A DNA stretch of 64,000 nt from positions 425,192-489,191 of the forward strand of contig VXBM01000093.1 of assembly GCA_013400155.1 (NCBI GenBank), written 5' to 3'. Origin of the DNA: Helopsaltes ochotensis. Taxonomy: Eukaryota > Chordata > Aves > Passeriformes > Locustellidae. A program made the position numbers and the translations under genes. Under the pieces are notes generated by a model, which saw only the letters and a program-made list of their open reading frames with translations, ran no database searches and was not told the DNA's origin. Positions 1 to 14,079 of this stretch are shown piece by piece (the stretch's first letter is position 1; every line of letters begins with the position of its first letter).

Positions 1-58
1 TTTTTTCTTTTCTTTTTTCTTTTCTTTTTTCTTTTCTTTTTCTTTCTTTTTTCTCTTT
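1..58. repeat. Homopyrimidine (T4-6C)n tract, continues past left edge
   Basis: The window opens with repeated TTTTTTCTTTTC units, entirely C and T for 58 bases, with mirror-like symmetry typical of simple polypyrimidine repeats. The left end is cut by the window. Confidence 0.95.
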
Positions 59-560
59 GGTACATCTACCTTCTGGGAACTGACATATAGGAAACTGCAG
101 TGTAGAGCTGGATTACTGACCTGGGTCATTTTGATGGCCTGAGCTGCAGAATCTGACCACACTCTATGCGATAAATCTGCCTGAGCATGCTGAAAGCCAG
201 GGATACTCCAACGTGTGAGCTGCCTCCTTCATTTCTGTGGGGCTTGTTTGTGTTCCAGGGTGACTCCTTTAGAGACAATGCTGATAATTATTTCATTGTT
301 TCTCAAGACATGGGAAGGATCACATTATGAAGACTGATAATCCTTGGTTCACATAAATATACATCTGGGAGATACAGAGAGTTGCTTGAGCATAAAGAGC
401 AAAATTTAAGTTAACACACACCATGGAGCATGTGAGCAGGGAGGAAAAACCAACAATGTGTTTGATACTGCTGAAAAGGGAGCTCAGCAAAATACTGTGT
501 GTGCCAAGTTTGTAAAAGCTTTGCTCCCTTCTTCCTCCTGGCATTTGTGCCTGGCTTAGA

Positions 561-850
561 GAATCCCAGGACACTCAGGTTTGGGAAGGACCTCCAGAGA
601 TCATCCAGCCCCCTCCAAGGAGGGTCACCTGGAGCAGGGTACAGAGGAACGTGCCCAGGTGGGTTTGGAATGTCTCCAGAGGGGGAAATCCATCACCTCC
701 CTGGGCAGCCTGGCCCAGTGCTCTGCCCAGCTCAGCGTGCAGAATTTCTTCTTCGTGTTGAGGCTGGCACCACTGGCCCTCCTTGGCTGCAAGGGCACTG
801 CCAGCTCATGGTCAAGGTAGACAACTACCCCTTACACGTGCTGATGGGTA
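561..850 (-). mobile_element. CR1 LINE fragment with internal deletion, minus orientation
   Basis: The + strand contains the CR1 signatures CCAGAGATCATCCAG, GGGTCACCTGGAGCAGGGTA and GGGTTTGGAATGTCTCCAGA, then CTCCCTGGGCAGCCTGGCCC and AGAATTTCTTCTTCGTGTTG, in the order of a reverse-complemented CR1 3' end. From about 765 it jumps to CTCCTTGGCTGCAAGGGCAC and GCTCATGGTCAA, which normally lie much further from the 3' end, implying an internal deletion of several hundred bases. The left edge is near 561 and the right edge near 850, both approximate. Confidence 0.85.
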
Positions 851-2357
851 GAATTTAATGGGGGGTTTGGTAGTTTTGGTGCTTTTGCCCACAACATTAA
901 TACAAAATGCTGCTGGTATTACCATGAGATTTTTTTTAATAGGTTGTTGCCTTTTTATTTATGGGCTGTCCCCTGAAAGTTCTGCTTTTACTTGTGAGAA
1001 TATCTTGCGTTTAGGTTTTGATTTTCAACAGCACCCTTTGAAATAGGATCCTGTCCTGTCTCATTATATCTTGAAGACAAAACCTCCAAAGTTTAAACGC
1101 AAGTTAGGAATCACTTTATGCCCTACTGAAATGTAGTCACCTCTGGAAAAGACCCCATCAGCAGAGCACTATTTGAAGGCTGTTTACTTAGATGTACATC
1201 AAGAAAAATCTATTTCTGTTCTGAGTCCAGCTAACTATTGCTTTGTATTTTTTTGAAAATAAACTGCCTTCATCTCGGTATTGGTCTTCTGCTAGGGAAT
1301 TTGTGGTGGTTTATGACTTCCCCCAAAAAGGATATTCACTGTAGAATTAAATCTCAGCAGGAGTAGATTTAATCCTCCCTGATGACTTGTAGTCTGTGGA
1401 AACGTTATTGCCTGTGCTTGGTTGGTGAGTCTGCCCTTCAGGAGCTGGATGTTCTCCTCTTGCTGCAGTTAACTCATGCAATAGAGACAGCTTTTTACTC
1501 TGTTTATGTCCCCTGATAATGGCTGTATTGATCTGGCCTGATGTAAGCAGAGGTTCACAGTTCGCCCAATGTTGCTAAGGGTACCAGACTATTACTGCCA
1601 CCAGCAGACACATTCCATCATCCCTCAGCCTCGGTGTGTGAAGGCTGGAGCAGCAGGATGCCACACGTTGGTGACTCAGGAAAATGGCATGTGTCAGAAC
1701 CTGGCATATGTCAGACTTGGATGCTGCTAAAATTAGAGTATATTTTTTTGCCATTTTTGTTTTGACTGCCAAGCAATGCGGGAACGTTTAAAGGTTAGCC
1801 TAATTTTCACTTGTTTGGAAACATAAGTCACAGTGACAGCGGTGTGCAAAACCACCTATGAATTTTGTTTTCAAATAACTGAGCATTTCTTACTTTTAAA
1901 AAATTATCGAAGTGGCTAAAGCTGCCCTGAGCCAGGAGTAAGCAGGGTGAGGAAGGTAGGATGTTGTCCAGCCTGACAGCTCTGGGCAAATTACTTCATC
2001 ATCTCCTTGCCTGTTCAGTTCAACAAGGAATTTTCACTAGAAAGCACAAGCCAGGAGAAAAGGTTTTGAGCCCGAGTTTTTACTTGTGGCAACTCCAAGC
2101 AGAGCTGCAGGACTGGGAGCTGTTGAATCCCCTAAAACTGCTAATTTGGCTCCTTGTTTAGAGAAGAATTTAAGTCTGTGATTTTCCTAGCACAAACCCT
2201 CAATTTTCCCTGGAAATAAGAAATAATATTGCAGCTCTGCAGTGCTGAGTATGTCTCACCATGACAGAACACTTCGACCTGTTTTGTCTATTTTTAAAAG
2301 CAAGAGGCCTGACACCATAGCTGGGAAGGGGTGGTGGTGAGAGAACAGGATTGACCT

Positions 2358-2389
2358 GAACAGGAGAACCTAGAACAGGAGAACCTAGA
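2358..2389. repeat. Perfect 15-bp tandem duplication
   Basis: The unit GAACAGGAGAACCTA occurs at 2358-2372 and again at 2373-2387, followed by GA. A partial GAACAGGA lies just upstream at about 2343. This is most simply a slippage duplication. Confidence 0.9.
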
Positions 2390-5300
2390 TCAGTAAGTTG
2401 GGTTTTTTCCCCCAGAGTCCAAGGTGGAGGATGGATTAGCTGACTTAAAGTGAAAACTGTTTTCATCTCTTTTCCTTCTCCTTGAGAGGTGGAAAATGCT
2501 GGTTGCTTGATCCCATCTCATCCTGGTTGCAGTCTGTTAATTCCATTTTCAAGTGGCGTGGTGACCTCCTAACAAGATTAGAGGAAGGGAGGGAACAAAC
2601 TGCTCTGTTGTCCTCTAGAGACCCTTGGAAAGGGTGATTTGGAGTTGCCTTCCAGGAGAAGTGGTGCAACAAACCCTGTCCAGCCCAGCCTATTTACAGT
2701 TGTCATAGTACTGGATTGTTCTCTGCAAAACCAAATATTTAGCAGTTGTGGTGTGTTAGTCAAACTGAGATATACCACTGTTGTATAAGGTGGGATTCTG
2801 GACAGAGTGTTTGCAAATGACTTTTTGATTTCCCAGTGTTGTAATAGCAAAACTGATATCCTAACAGACATTGTGATTTTATGTTATTAGTAAAAGTAAC
2901 TTCAAATGCAGTTTGCCAGATCTGAAGCACAGAAATTCATCCAAGTACAACATTATTTTAGTTCTCAGCCTTATTTTGAGAGTGCCAGAATCTTCGACTG
3001 AAGCCAGTGGAAGCTGTAAATGACCACTGTGACTGCATTTAGCCATGCAGATTGATTTATCACCTGAACCACTAACATCTGTGCACTGAGAGCAGTGGGG
3101 GGAAGTGTGAGTGTGTGTGTCTATACATATATTACACCTATAGTGTGCTTTACGCGTTGTTTTCCTGTTGATTATGTATTTTGCAGAGGAATTTATCTGC
3201 ATCCCCGTGCAGTTCAGAAGTATGATTGGATCTGGTCGTGCTGCAGTTCAGGGAGAGGCTGGAGCATTTGATAGAAAGCTTGGGAGCCATTTCCCAGGCT
3301 GTTACAAAAGCTGTGGTCTGCTCTGGGTACCCAGGCCCAAAATGCCAGGGAGAAGCTGCCATCTGGCTTTGCAGGCTGGCCAGCATCAGAAGGGTCTGTG
3401 CTAACTGGAGCACAGCCCCTCAGTCAGCTGTGGGGAGCCATCCTGCAGGAACCTGGAGACTGCCTGGAAGAACTGAGAGGAATTTTCCTTCCCTGACTTG
3501 CAGGGTTGGATGGAGTGCACTGCCAGCTGCCACCCTGGCTCAGGAAGCTGTAGAGAAAATAAAGCTGCACTTGGGCTCACTGGCTCCGGACCCCGGGTAA
3601 TTTTGTTAATAACAAAGTCAATGTCCTCTTGAACCACACCGGGACTTGATGGGGTATTTTAGGATTTTTATCCTTTGGACTGGAAATGATAGAACAGACT
3701 GCAGACAGAGCATGTTGGATTATCTCCTTCTAAGTGCAGATTTCACCTCACCATAGATTTCCTCAGCTTGGTAGAGTTGTTGTAGTAATGCACAGGTAAA
3801 GCTATTTCACTGTTTGAAAGGCTGTCACTTTAATAAACAAAATTACCTCTGGTAAGCAAGTAAGTGAATGCTGTTTAGATGTCTCTGAGCTTTATTATTT
3901 TAGTACCAGTAAATTCCATTTATTTTAACTTTCCTCTGCTCATCTGAGCTAATTGTGTAGCCTAAGCTTTTCTCACAGTGCTACTCAGTCCTTTTGCATT
4001 AAAATTAAAGGAGAGGAGGAGGGTGAGATACAAAAATTCAGAAGGCAAAGTGACTTATGTTTAAAAACTAAGAATGTGGAAAGAGCCAATTTGGCTGTAA
4101 CAGTCTGACACCAGAAACTGTATTTGCAAAAGGAAGATATTTTTAAGATGATCTACTTTTTCCTCCTCATTCTCAATATCTTTAAAAATGCATCTGGTAA
4201 TGGCTTTCAGAAACAGCTCTTGGACAAGATTTGTATGAAAAACCTTGCTGAAATTTTGCTGAAGGTACAAAAGGACAAATATTCAGCCAGACAAATGGAG
4301 ACAGAAGGGCACAGGGAGGATGTTAGCTCTCCCCTGAACTTCTTGTAGCAGTAAGCAGTTTAAAGTAATTTTGAATAACCTCATGGAATATGAGTGAAAA
4401 CAGCTTTACTGTACATTGGGCAATAACTGAGCAGGCTTGACATATTTTGTGAGTTGACACCCTTGAATGTAATAAAGTGCATGGATTGAATTTAGGAGCA
4501 AAATAAATAACACACAGGTTATTAAACTCCCTGTGTTATTCATGACCATCTTGCATTTAGCAAAACTTTCCATTCTGAAGTCTGCTGCAAGCTGCCATGG
4601 AAAATCTAGTCTGTCCCAGGGGAGCAATGCAGGAGCCCAGGGAATGCCACAGCAAGCACATGGCTGGTTTTAGAGCATACAGAGCCTTGCTGAGGCATTA
4701 AGGTGATGTGCTAAGAGAACAAAACCTTTTAAGAAATAGCTCATTACACTCAGGGGAGCTGCTGATTCTTATTATGGCATTATAGGAGGGTGTGACCAGT
4801 CTTCCTCCACAATGTCCAGCCAAACTATGAGGAATCTTGAGACAAAAAACTCCACTTGTCTGTTTCAAAAAGTGTGTCAGAAAGAAAAATCAGTGACAAA
4901 TTTTGCTTGAGGGGCTGCCTGGTGCCAAGTGTCCTCCAGGTATTCAGTCACCTGGCAGCAGCACTTCACTGCTTGAAGGGATCTTAGAGGTATGTGTGAG
5001 GGATAGATAAGGGTGCTTGGGAAGAAATGGCATTTATTCTGAATAAAGATGGATCTGCAGCCTCCCTGCTGGCATGTAATCCTTGCAGTTCTGGGGTTAT
5101 TTCAATCAGCCTTAGGAGATCTCCTCTTAAACCTGGCTGTCATTCAAACGGATTTGGCCACTGCAGCGGTGCCAGGGCTGCAGCCAGCTGAGGAGCACAC
5201 TGCTGTCCCCACCACAGCACAGTGAGACATCAGTTTCTGTGTTAAGCTGTACCTACAAAGGGAGCCCAGGGGAACAGGAAGGTGAGCCTAACTCGATGGG

Positions 5301-7312
5301 AGAGGAGGGAACCAGTTCTGAATCAAAAGAAGCATGTTCCTTTGCTAGAAGTACTGGGCATGTCGTGGATGGCTGAGTCCATGCAGGGAAAATTAATTAC
5401 CGTTGTTGCCAAACCTGCCTGTTTTGTAATTTGGCCAAATTTTATCCCCTTGTTAGCTGTATGTAAACTTCAAACCTTATAGTTGACACATTTGGGCAGG
5501 CAGAATGCTTCAGCTCTCCACTTTTTCCTTTCTAATCAATCAGTGCTTTAAAAGTCAGTCGGGTGCTGGGCTCACCCACCCAAGGGCAGTTTGCAAGCCC
5601 TGACCGCAGGAAGAGGAAGGGGATCTTGTTCTCCTCCTTGTGAGGAGCATTCTTTGGCAAAGGAAGGAGCTGATCTCTTTTGCTGTAGGTGGTTCACAGG
5701 CTTGGAAATGACTTTTCACTGGTGCAACGAATGTTTCGCTTTGTGCCAGGAACTGGCCTGTCCCTTTGGACACTGGATGAGCAGATGCCTAATTAGCCTA
5801 TTATTTACCATGGTTGAGATCGCTGAATTTTGATGAAAGAGACTTTACTTTAATCATTGATTCGTGACACAGATGCTCGTATCATGCATTAGGCTGTTTA
5901 ACCTTCCACAAATATAGTTGTCCCACACACCCTTTTATAAATATCCTGGCAACTGCCTTCTCTTCCTGCATTCTCTGTGAGGGGGAAGCTTGGGAGCTCC
6001 CAAATTGGTCCTTAGTGCTGATAATGTGAATATTGAATGCAAGCAGAAGGCACTGAATGGCACCAGGGCTCTGGGTGGCTCGGGCATACACTGATAGCTT
6101 TTAGGGAAGGAAGAGATCCCTGTGCTGAGGTGAAAAGGGCTTGCTCTGAATCCTGCCATGCACTGTCAGCCTGGAAAGCTGAGCTGGGGCATCCCAGAGA
6201 ATAAGTCTCTCAGGAGAGCCCTCTATTTTTTGGGCAGGAGTGCAGCTGTAAGCACAGGGGATCACTTAGATGGAGATGAGGTTGTTCCAGACTTCCTTTC
6301 AGTGGCTCCCAGTGTGGTTGTGTCAGTCCCCAAAGCCCTGACTTGTTTATTTTCTTCTCTGGAGTGAGTACTGGAGAGTCCTGGAGAAGGGACCGTGCTA
6401 CTCTGGTCACTGGCTTTAAGGAAGGTGGATCCCCACATGGAAATAGCTGCCCCCCATATTCTCTTTCTTCTTTCGGTCTCCGCTTTTGGACTGACTATAC
6501 TTTGCCATCAGAAAGTCTGAGAATAAAACGAGAGATTTCTGTGTCAGAGAGAAATTCCTTTGTGGTGATGAGCAGGGCTGGGAACTTATGGGCTGGGCTG
6601 CTCCCTTCATTGCATCCATGCAGGATGGTTCCACAGCTGGGGGGATCCTTAACAGCTGCTCAAATCTGGTGTGTACAGGTGCCAAACTTCTGCAGAAAGT
6701 GTAGCAGAACAATTCCCTGATGCTGTCTAAAGGCCTGAAACTTTCAAAATGTCCTCTTCCTCAGTAATACCAGGCTTCCCCTGACATGATCCTGAATTCA
6801 GGAATGGATTGTCACAAATACCCTTCAACAGGTGTCAGTAGGAGGAGACAATTTTAAAAGGCCTTTTCAAATGCATTTTTAATCCACCCTTTTGCACCCA
6901 TCTCCCCAAGACACATTGGTTCTCCTATGCTCCCTGCTTTATCAGTTTCCTGTTGCACATCCAGAGGTTGGAGGAGTAAGGAGCCCAAAGAGGCAGAGCT
7001 GTAAAAAGGAGCTGGATAAACATCGATTTTGTTTTAAAATCTGAATAATTGTTGGGTCTGTACTGCTGGGAAGAGGAAAGGAGTTAAAGATTTGCTCTCT
7101 GTTTGGTGTGATAAATGGCAAATTCTGTGTAATACCAATGATGGATGTAGCCTGAAAGGTCAGGGGAATTCCCAGCACAGGGTCTGACCTTTATTTTACT
7201 CAGTTCTCTGCACTGAGTTTAGAATAAATTCACCAGTTAGAAAGAATCTACCACTGGAGGTTTTATCTTTGTGTTTTATTTTTGAATGAGCTCTTTAAAT
7301 TCTTCTCAGGGA

Positions 7313-7350
7313 TTTTTTTTTTTTTTGTGTGTGTGTGTGTGTGTGTGTGT
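7313..7350. repeat. T14 plus (GT)12 microsatellite
   Basis: Fourteen T residues (7313-7326) are followed by twelve uninterrupted GT units (7327-7350). Uninterrupted dinucleotides of this length are usually polymorphic. Confidence 0.97.
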
Positions 7351-10300
7351 TTTTGTCTTTCACTGTTGTTTTTTGGGGTTTGTGGTTTGTGGTTTCTGTA
7401 GGGTTTTTTTTAGTAGCAGGGGGAGGTGAAGAGAAGGGAACATATTTTTAAAATTATTTGGAAGATTTGAGAGGCCAAACAAAGAAGAGACACTTTCTTT
7501 TTTGGAGCTTTGAGATTAGTCATGCTGCTGCCTGTTTTGGAAAAGTGTTGATATAATAGAGAGCCCAATCTTGTGTTAATATGTATGGACTGATATAGCT
7601 TTCTCTATGCTGCATAAATCCTTCCAACTGTAATAAATTGGAAACACTTTATTCTGAGACGAGCAATTATCAGAATTCAGCATATTTCTCCCCCTCCCTG
7701 TCACCTAACTCTGTGCTCTCTTCCAGATCTTTTTTGACTTGCATAAGCTCCAAAGAGAAAAGGATTTATCTAGTGTTGGCCAAAGGTTTAGCAGAGTCAG
7801 TTTACAGAAATAAGTTAAGGGGGAAACTTCCCTTAGTATGGGGGTTTTTTTAAGACTTCTGGAGTAGTCTTCCAATTAAAAAAGGGACTCATTTTTCTAA
7901 ATGCCTGAAAAATGGCACAGAGAAATTCTTTGGATATTTGCTGTCAGGACCATGGCCCTGTTCAGTTCTGGTATTTTTAGTAGAAGATGCTGAATGGGGG
8001 GCTGTGCAGCGGTGAAGGATGTGTTACTGGAGCACCTCAGGAACTTTTGTGGGCCCAGCCTCCGCTGGTACCCACTGTGGGGTGGATGTCAGTGTTTATA
8101 ATCCATCCTGGCTTGGAAACTGCACGGGATTCTCTGGAACTGAGTCACAGCAGCAGCTGAATTCACCAAGAGAGGACAGAAGGGCAGCATGGAGCTGAAA
8201 ATGTTGCTTATCCAGGAAAATGATTGTGATTGTGTGGGTTAAATGAAGAGCAGCCCTTTCTCAGGCCATGAAATGTGCCCTGCACGCTGTTGCACAGCGA
8301 TGGCAGGTTCTGCGGGTGAAATCACCTCACAAAAATAGAGAAAAGATTTTCTGGACTGCAGCGAGGCTTCTGGGAGATGTTAAGGTCTTCTTGCGGGATG
8401 AGGTATAATGTTACTGTGGCTGCCACAGTTTCAGAATAGAAAACCCCCAAGGTTTTGGGGAGGACAGGTAATAATTTTCCTTAGCCCAGCTGGTATTGTT
8501 GGAGAAGTAAGACAAGTTTGTCATTGTTTTGTGACACAGACACTCTGCCAGGCAGTCACATCTTATGAATCACACCTGGTCCCTGGAGAGCCAGGCTGGA
8601 TTTTCACCTGGGAAATACAGATTCCTAAAATTCTATTTGAATTATGCGTATGCTGGTTTTATAACCAGGTGGTCATAACAATTTGTTCCACAGTTTTGGG
8701 GACTACTGGGTGTAACTTACATCTTTCCCACATAGTTTGGTGCTTATGAAATAGGATGAAAGGACCATTTCGTTTTTCAAAAATATGTCCCATAGGTGGC
8801 AAAGGTGAAGAGCCCATAACATCTGCTGGAATTTATTGGCTTCTGCCCTTAGATAGATCCTTGAATCCCTTGAGAGAACTGTGGTTTCTCTACCCTAAGG
8901 AGTTTCTAATAATTCAAAGCCTCTGAACATACTGAACATACCCAGAAAAGCAACCCAGCCCCAGAGAACCCAACAGCCTTACCAGTTTGGAAGCAGTCAT
9001 AATGAAGAACTTTCTGTTTTCTAGATTTAAATTTCACTTTTCTGTAACTGAGTGTTAACTCTTTGCATACTCAAACCCCCTTCATCATCCCACTGCAAAG
9101 CATCTGCAAACCAGGAAGAATTGCAAAAGACCTCCTTTCCTTTTCTGTTGATTAATATCTCACTTATCTTTCAAATTACTTCAAAAACACCTTCTGAGTT
9201 CTGCAGAAGATACCCACTTGCAGTGTGTACCACCCAACAGACATCATTCCCAGAAAACACTGGGTTGGCCTATTTACAAGGAAACTTTTTTGAGAACATG
9301 ATGGAAGAAATATTAAAATAAAAAACAACAACAAAGCAAATGAATGAATTCCTGCCTTTTGCATATGGCAATTCCTGGAAAGAATTAACTTTGACCAGTT
9401 AATCAGTGCTAACATTTATTACTCAAAATGTTATCCCTTTTGATTTGGCAGGCTTGTTTTGGATAATTTGTCAAAGATGACAAAAAGGCTCATATGTCTC
9501 TCATTCATTTTGACCTTTCTTACTATTAGGAAATTAATTTCAGAACTCAAACAAATGTATTAGTGTTGTCATTAAAAAAAAAAAAAAGAAAAGAGATGAA
9601 TACCTTGTCTTCAAGCTGTTTCTTCATATTAATCCATCACACTGTAACATGATCGCTTTTTGACACATAACATCTTACCAAGATACTTTCGACATTCACA
9701 CCAGCTCTTATTAAATACTGCACATAAATTCCAAGTGCTGGAAGTTATTGATGGAAAAGGGTGAATAATAGAGAGTATGCATACGGGAAACACGGGGACG
9801 AGAGAAAGGTTTTCTTTAGTTAAAAGGTTTGTCTGAACGTGTGGTTTTATGATTGTCAAGGGTAAAAACAAGCAAATACTCAGTTTTTCCCTTGGTAGTG
9901 TTTTATCTTGTAACTCACACAGGAAGAGTGAATAAAAGCTTCCAATCAGTAGGCTTTTTTTTACTTAGAATTTTCAGGTTTTCTTTTTGTTTTGTTTAGT
10001 GGAAACAAGTTTTAATCTAGTCAGGTTTGAAAAGAAAAACAAAACAAACCTGCTTTTTCCTTCTTGTTGTTGCTGTGGTTGCAACATTTGTTTTCCTCTT
10101 TTCATTTTAATATTTGCTGCTGTTTACCCATGATTTCCATCACATCCTCCCCCTAAACTGCCCGTAGCTCTTGGAAACGTGTTGGTAGGTTCCTTACTGA
10201 GTAACAGTCGTGAGCGATTCCTTTGATCCTTTCAGTTATATATCAAGGCAAGCATTTGAGCTATATGGACAAATTAAATGATGCACTACTCCAAGACACA

Positions 10301-11168
10301 AAGAATTACAGACTTGCAAAGCACTGGTGGCTGTCGAGGACAGTTACTGGGTAGTGTTGGATTCCAGTCTCCGTTGTTAATGAGGGCTTAAGCCTGGCCG
10401 AGGTTGAATCCAGGTGAAATCCGAATAAACACTCAAACATTTGGATGCATGTTCAGAAGAAATTTTATCTAGTTGTGCTCTTTGTATTGGTAAGTCTGTA
10501 AACCTGGCCTTCACAGCTTTGGAAAACTTTGGTAAGGGTGACGAAGCAGGAGAGAATGGGGATCACAGTAAGATACTGTTGAGACGCCTTTTTATCCAAC
10601 ACACTTAGCATGTGACGGGCTCTGGCTCTACATTCATCATGTAACCATATTATTGAACCTTAACAGCCTCTTTGATTTGTGAATTCCAGCTTTCCAACAA
10701 ATCCACTTAATGTGTGGAGTTTAAATCTATGGTTCATGGGTAGACTGGAGCAAAAGGGTCACATCAGCCACATTTTAAATACCATGTGGGTAAATCAATC
10801 AAGTATTATCACATCAGGCCAGCCACATCTATTATTTTGCGGAGATGAGTTCAGCAAAGTGCCAGTTATGCTCTGTGGACAGTTATGTTTATATAGCCAT
10901 CAGCAGCTGCTGCTTCCCATTTCCATAGCTTAAATGGAAGGCAGACTCCTGAAACTAAAGGACACATTTTATTACCGTTGCTGCCGCCGTTTTCTTGTGC
11001 GGCGAGGTCAGAGTAAGGAAAATGTTGAGGATGATTTTTAGTGAAGGGGAAAAAACCTTGATAAAGGCAAGGGGGTTGCACAGGAGTGGAGCATCTGTTT
11101 GCACAGGGACGTTGTGACATTAACGGGGCAGGGTGAAGGGTGGGTGTGCCAGGATGTTTCACCTCCTT

Positions 11169-11192
11169 GTGTGTGTGTTTGTGTGTGTGTGT
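11169..11192. repeat. Interrupted (GT)n microsatellite
   Basis: GT units are interrupted by one TT (GTGTGTGTGTTTGTGTGTGT then GTGT). The interruption makes it less likely to be highly variable. Confidence 0.9.
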
Positions 11193-11682
11193 TACCAGCC
11201 CCAACCTCATCATTTGGCATTTGTCTTGAATCCTGATATTGTTTTGGTCATGCAGAGGAAGGAACGATCATGTGCCATGAAGAACTGATCATTTTTCTGT
11301 CTGTGTGAGTCAGTCAAAGGCATGTGTTGGATATATGGACCACTGGAGCCAGGAACCCTTTCCTGGCTGAGCACCTCTGTTTCCTCAGGATATATTGTTG
11401 AAAAATTTGTGGGTGGTTTCCGGTAAGACCAAATGCATTGAGCTCTGTGTATTTCCTGAAAGATGAAGTCAGTCTGAGTTGTGGGTACACGTTGCTTTCT
11501 GAAAGTCAACCCCATCTCCAGTCCACATCACCACAATCACAATGGCAATGCAGATAATTATGAGTCACCTGGGCTGGCTTTTGGGTACATTTTGCATTTC
11601 TGTACCAGCTTGGAGGACAGACACGAACACTCTGTTAGATTAGCCAGTCCACCCCCACAGCCAGCCAAGTTATTTCTTACTC

Positions 11683-11719
11683 TCTGTGGTTTTTTTTTGT
11701 TTTTTTTTTTTTTTTTTTT
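11683..11719. repeat. Poly-T tract
   Basis: A nearly pure T run interrupted by a single G, following CTCTGTGG. It is not obviously the tail of a minus-strand retrocopy, because no recognisable source sequence adjoins it. Confidence 0.85.
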
Positions 11720-14079
11720 AATAACCACTTTGCTCTGTTCTGATTATTTTCTGTACTCTCGTGAAGGAACCCACTATCACATTGAAGTGGCATTTATTCA
11801 AATATTTAATGGTCACAAAGGTACAGTTCTGTGCAGCATGCACAATGCTTTGTATCACAAAAACATACATGAAAATGGCCATATTAAAACAATATTAGGA
11901 GAGTTCTGGTCCTAAATATTTTCTTCTTTGTAAAGCCTTTGCCACACATACTTTAGTTTTCATTAAAATAAATTCTCTGTGTGATATTTAGCTTAAGCGC
12001 AGGGTAAGGATTTATTCTGGTAGCGTATAAGAAAAGAAAAATGTATTTTTGCATTAAATATTCACTTCTAGAAAAAAGTGTTGTTTTTTTTTTGTCCTGA
12101 AAAACCATGTGCTTTGCCATAGCCCTTTTTTATCTGGAAAGGCTCAGGCAATAGCACTTCACCCAGCACTCTTGCTTTGGAGGACATGGGCTGTTTGCAC
12201 CTACTCCCTCTGGCAGAGGCAGAGTTCCAGTGGATACCAGTTAGGATGTGAAGAACGTGGCTTTCTGCCAGCCTTCCCGTGGAGGTTGGCTGAGGCACTC
12301 ACATCCCATTGAACACACCAGGAGAGCATCAGCCTGGCCTGGGTCCCCACCCAGCTCACAGGGGAGCCACCAACTCAGGGAGTCAGGACAGTGAGCCAAT
12401 GGAGAAAAACCAGTGGGTTTGCAATGGGACCAGTGTGACCCCGAGTTCCATGAAAACCCAGTGATTATTACAGCCACTGTTTATGGGTTTACGGATCCCT
12501 CTATGCTATAAATCTTGGGATCTCAGTTTTCTCCCATCATGGCTGAGATACTGAGGGATATTCCATAGCTTCTTTTCTGCAATGTAAGACCATTTAAGAC
12601 CAGCTGTCCCTTTCTCATGCCACAGATCGGCAGCGGTAGAGACTAAGTAGAGGTTCCACTAGAAATTAATCTTTTTTTCATCAAATCTTCTCAGAACATT
12701 CACAGTTCTGGGAGGATCTTCGATTAAAGGAATGGAAATGGATGATGGTTCTCATCATGGAAAAGGATGAAAGAGTTTAGTAGGGAAGGTAAAGCTGGCA
12801 GAAGAGATTTGCAAATCAAAGAAGCCATTAGAGTCCAGTTGAGCTGGTGGCCTCCACATGGAATTTGTCAGCACTTCCATTCCACCTTCTCTGCTCTCCT
12901 GGGGATACACAACACTCCAGCAGACAAATCCCACCCCTTGGATCTGTGCTTGCAAGTGGGGTTTGCTGCATCCACAGAGACAGAAGGAATGGGAAGAGTA
13001 CGAAAGCCTCTGGTACTCAAGGTAAGGGAGGAGAGGTGGCTCCGGCCCAGACGTGCCTCTGGCTGGGGCTGGGGAACCTTTTCTGCCTTACCTTGGATAT
13101 CAGTGGTCCTTGGCTGCTGGTAGCACTGTGGGCATGTAATGAGGGGCAGGGAGCAGCTGCCAGGAGATGAGGGGCTGAGATCTGCTCTCTGCAGCTCTTA
13201 CACAGGAACCACCTGTGTTTCCCATTTATTTTCCTTATGATGGGTTTTTCATCCAGCAGCACTCAAGGAGTATGTGTAGGCATGTGTTACTCCTTGAGAT
13301 TTCTCGGACAGGCACTGTGACTCTCTCCCCAGTGCCTCCTCAAGTTACTTCTGACTATCCTGGAGAGGTAAAGCCCCAAAATGACATCCTTCCTGCCCTT
13401 CCCCAACAGCATAACACTGAGGAAAATTGAGGTTGGAGTCTAGACCCAAACTGCTTGCTCAGACCCTTGGATGCTGAACAGAAATAGATGATATTACTCG
13501 ATTATTTCCCCAGCTGTGCACACATCCTTCATGCAGGTGGTTTCTCTACTTGCACCGAGCAGGCAGCTGCAATGTTCAGCCCCCCAAGCCACAGAAAAGG
13601 CTAACTGCTCCTTTAAAACATCTGTACAGTGACTTTCCTTTTCCCTTGATCCTGCTTCTCGCTGCCATCTTCCTAACAAGGGAGTTGTTACCCAAAGACT
13701 TGTTATCCCTCTCTCTGCTGATGACTCGCTTGACAGCTCTGTCTGTATGTAAATTAACTTTTTTTTTTTCTTTATTTTTTATCCAGAGGCATCTTGGTTT
13801 TGGCAGTCTCATCAAAAAAGCATATTCTGTTTTAAATTACCCCCAGTTCTCTAAAATGCCTCCCACACCACACTTAAAAATCATTCTTTCTACTTCTGAT
13901 TGGGAATTTCAGCAACGCTTAAGTCTTAAAATAAATGGCTTGTTTGTGGTTGAATGCTTCCCTCATGCAACACCTTTTGTTATTAATATCTGCACATCTG
14001 TTTGTTTAATTATTTGATCTCCTGCATGAAACCAGAAGTCATAATTTTTTTAGAAGCTGGTGCAAGCTGATCAAAGAAA

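Noticed and set aside
1930..2040. MIR-like CTGGGCAAATTACTTCATCA on the + strand
   Set aside because: Only about 35 bp of weak similarity, too little to support a repeat call.
2351..2366. GACCTGAACAGG, which would read DLNR as in the preceding AGBL4 exon (DLNRHW)
   Set aside because: It belongs to a 15-bp tandem duplication (GAACAGGAGAACCTA), the frame is closed immediately upstream, and no HW or flanking splice signals follow.
13550..14017. 155-codon + strand frame
   Set aside because: No recognisable domain, no supporting splice sites, and it crosses a poly-T stretch; treated as chance.
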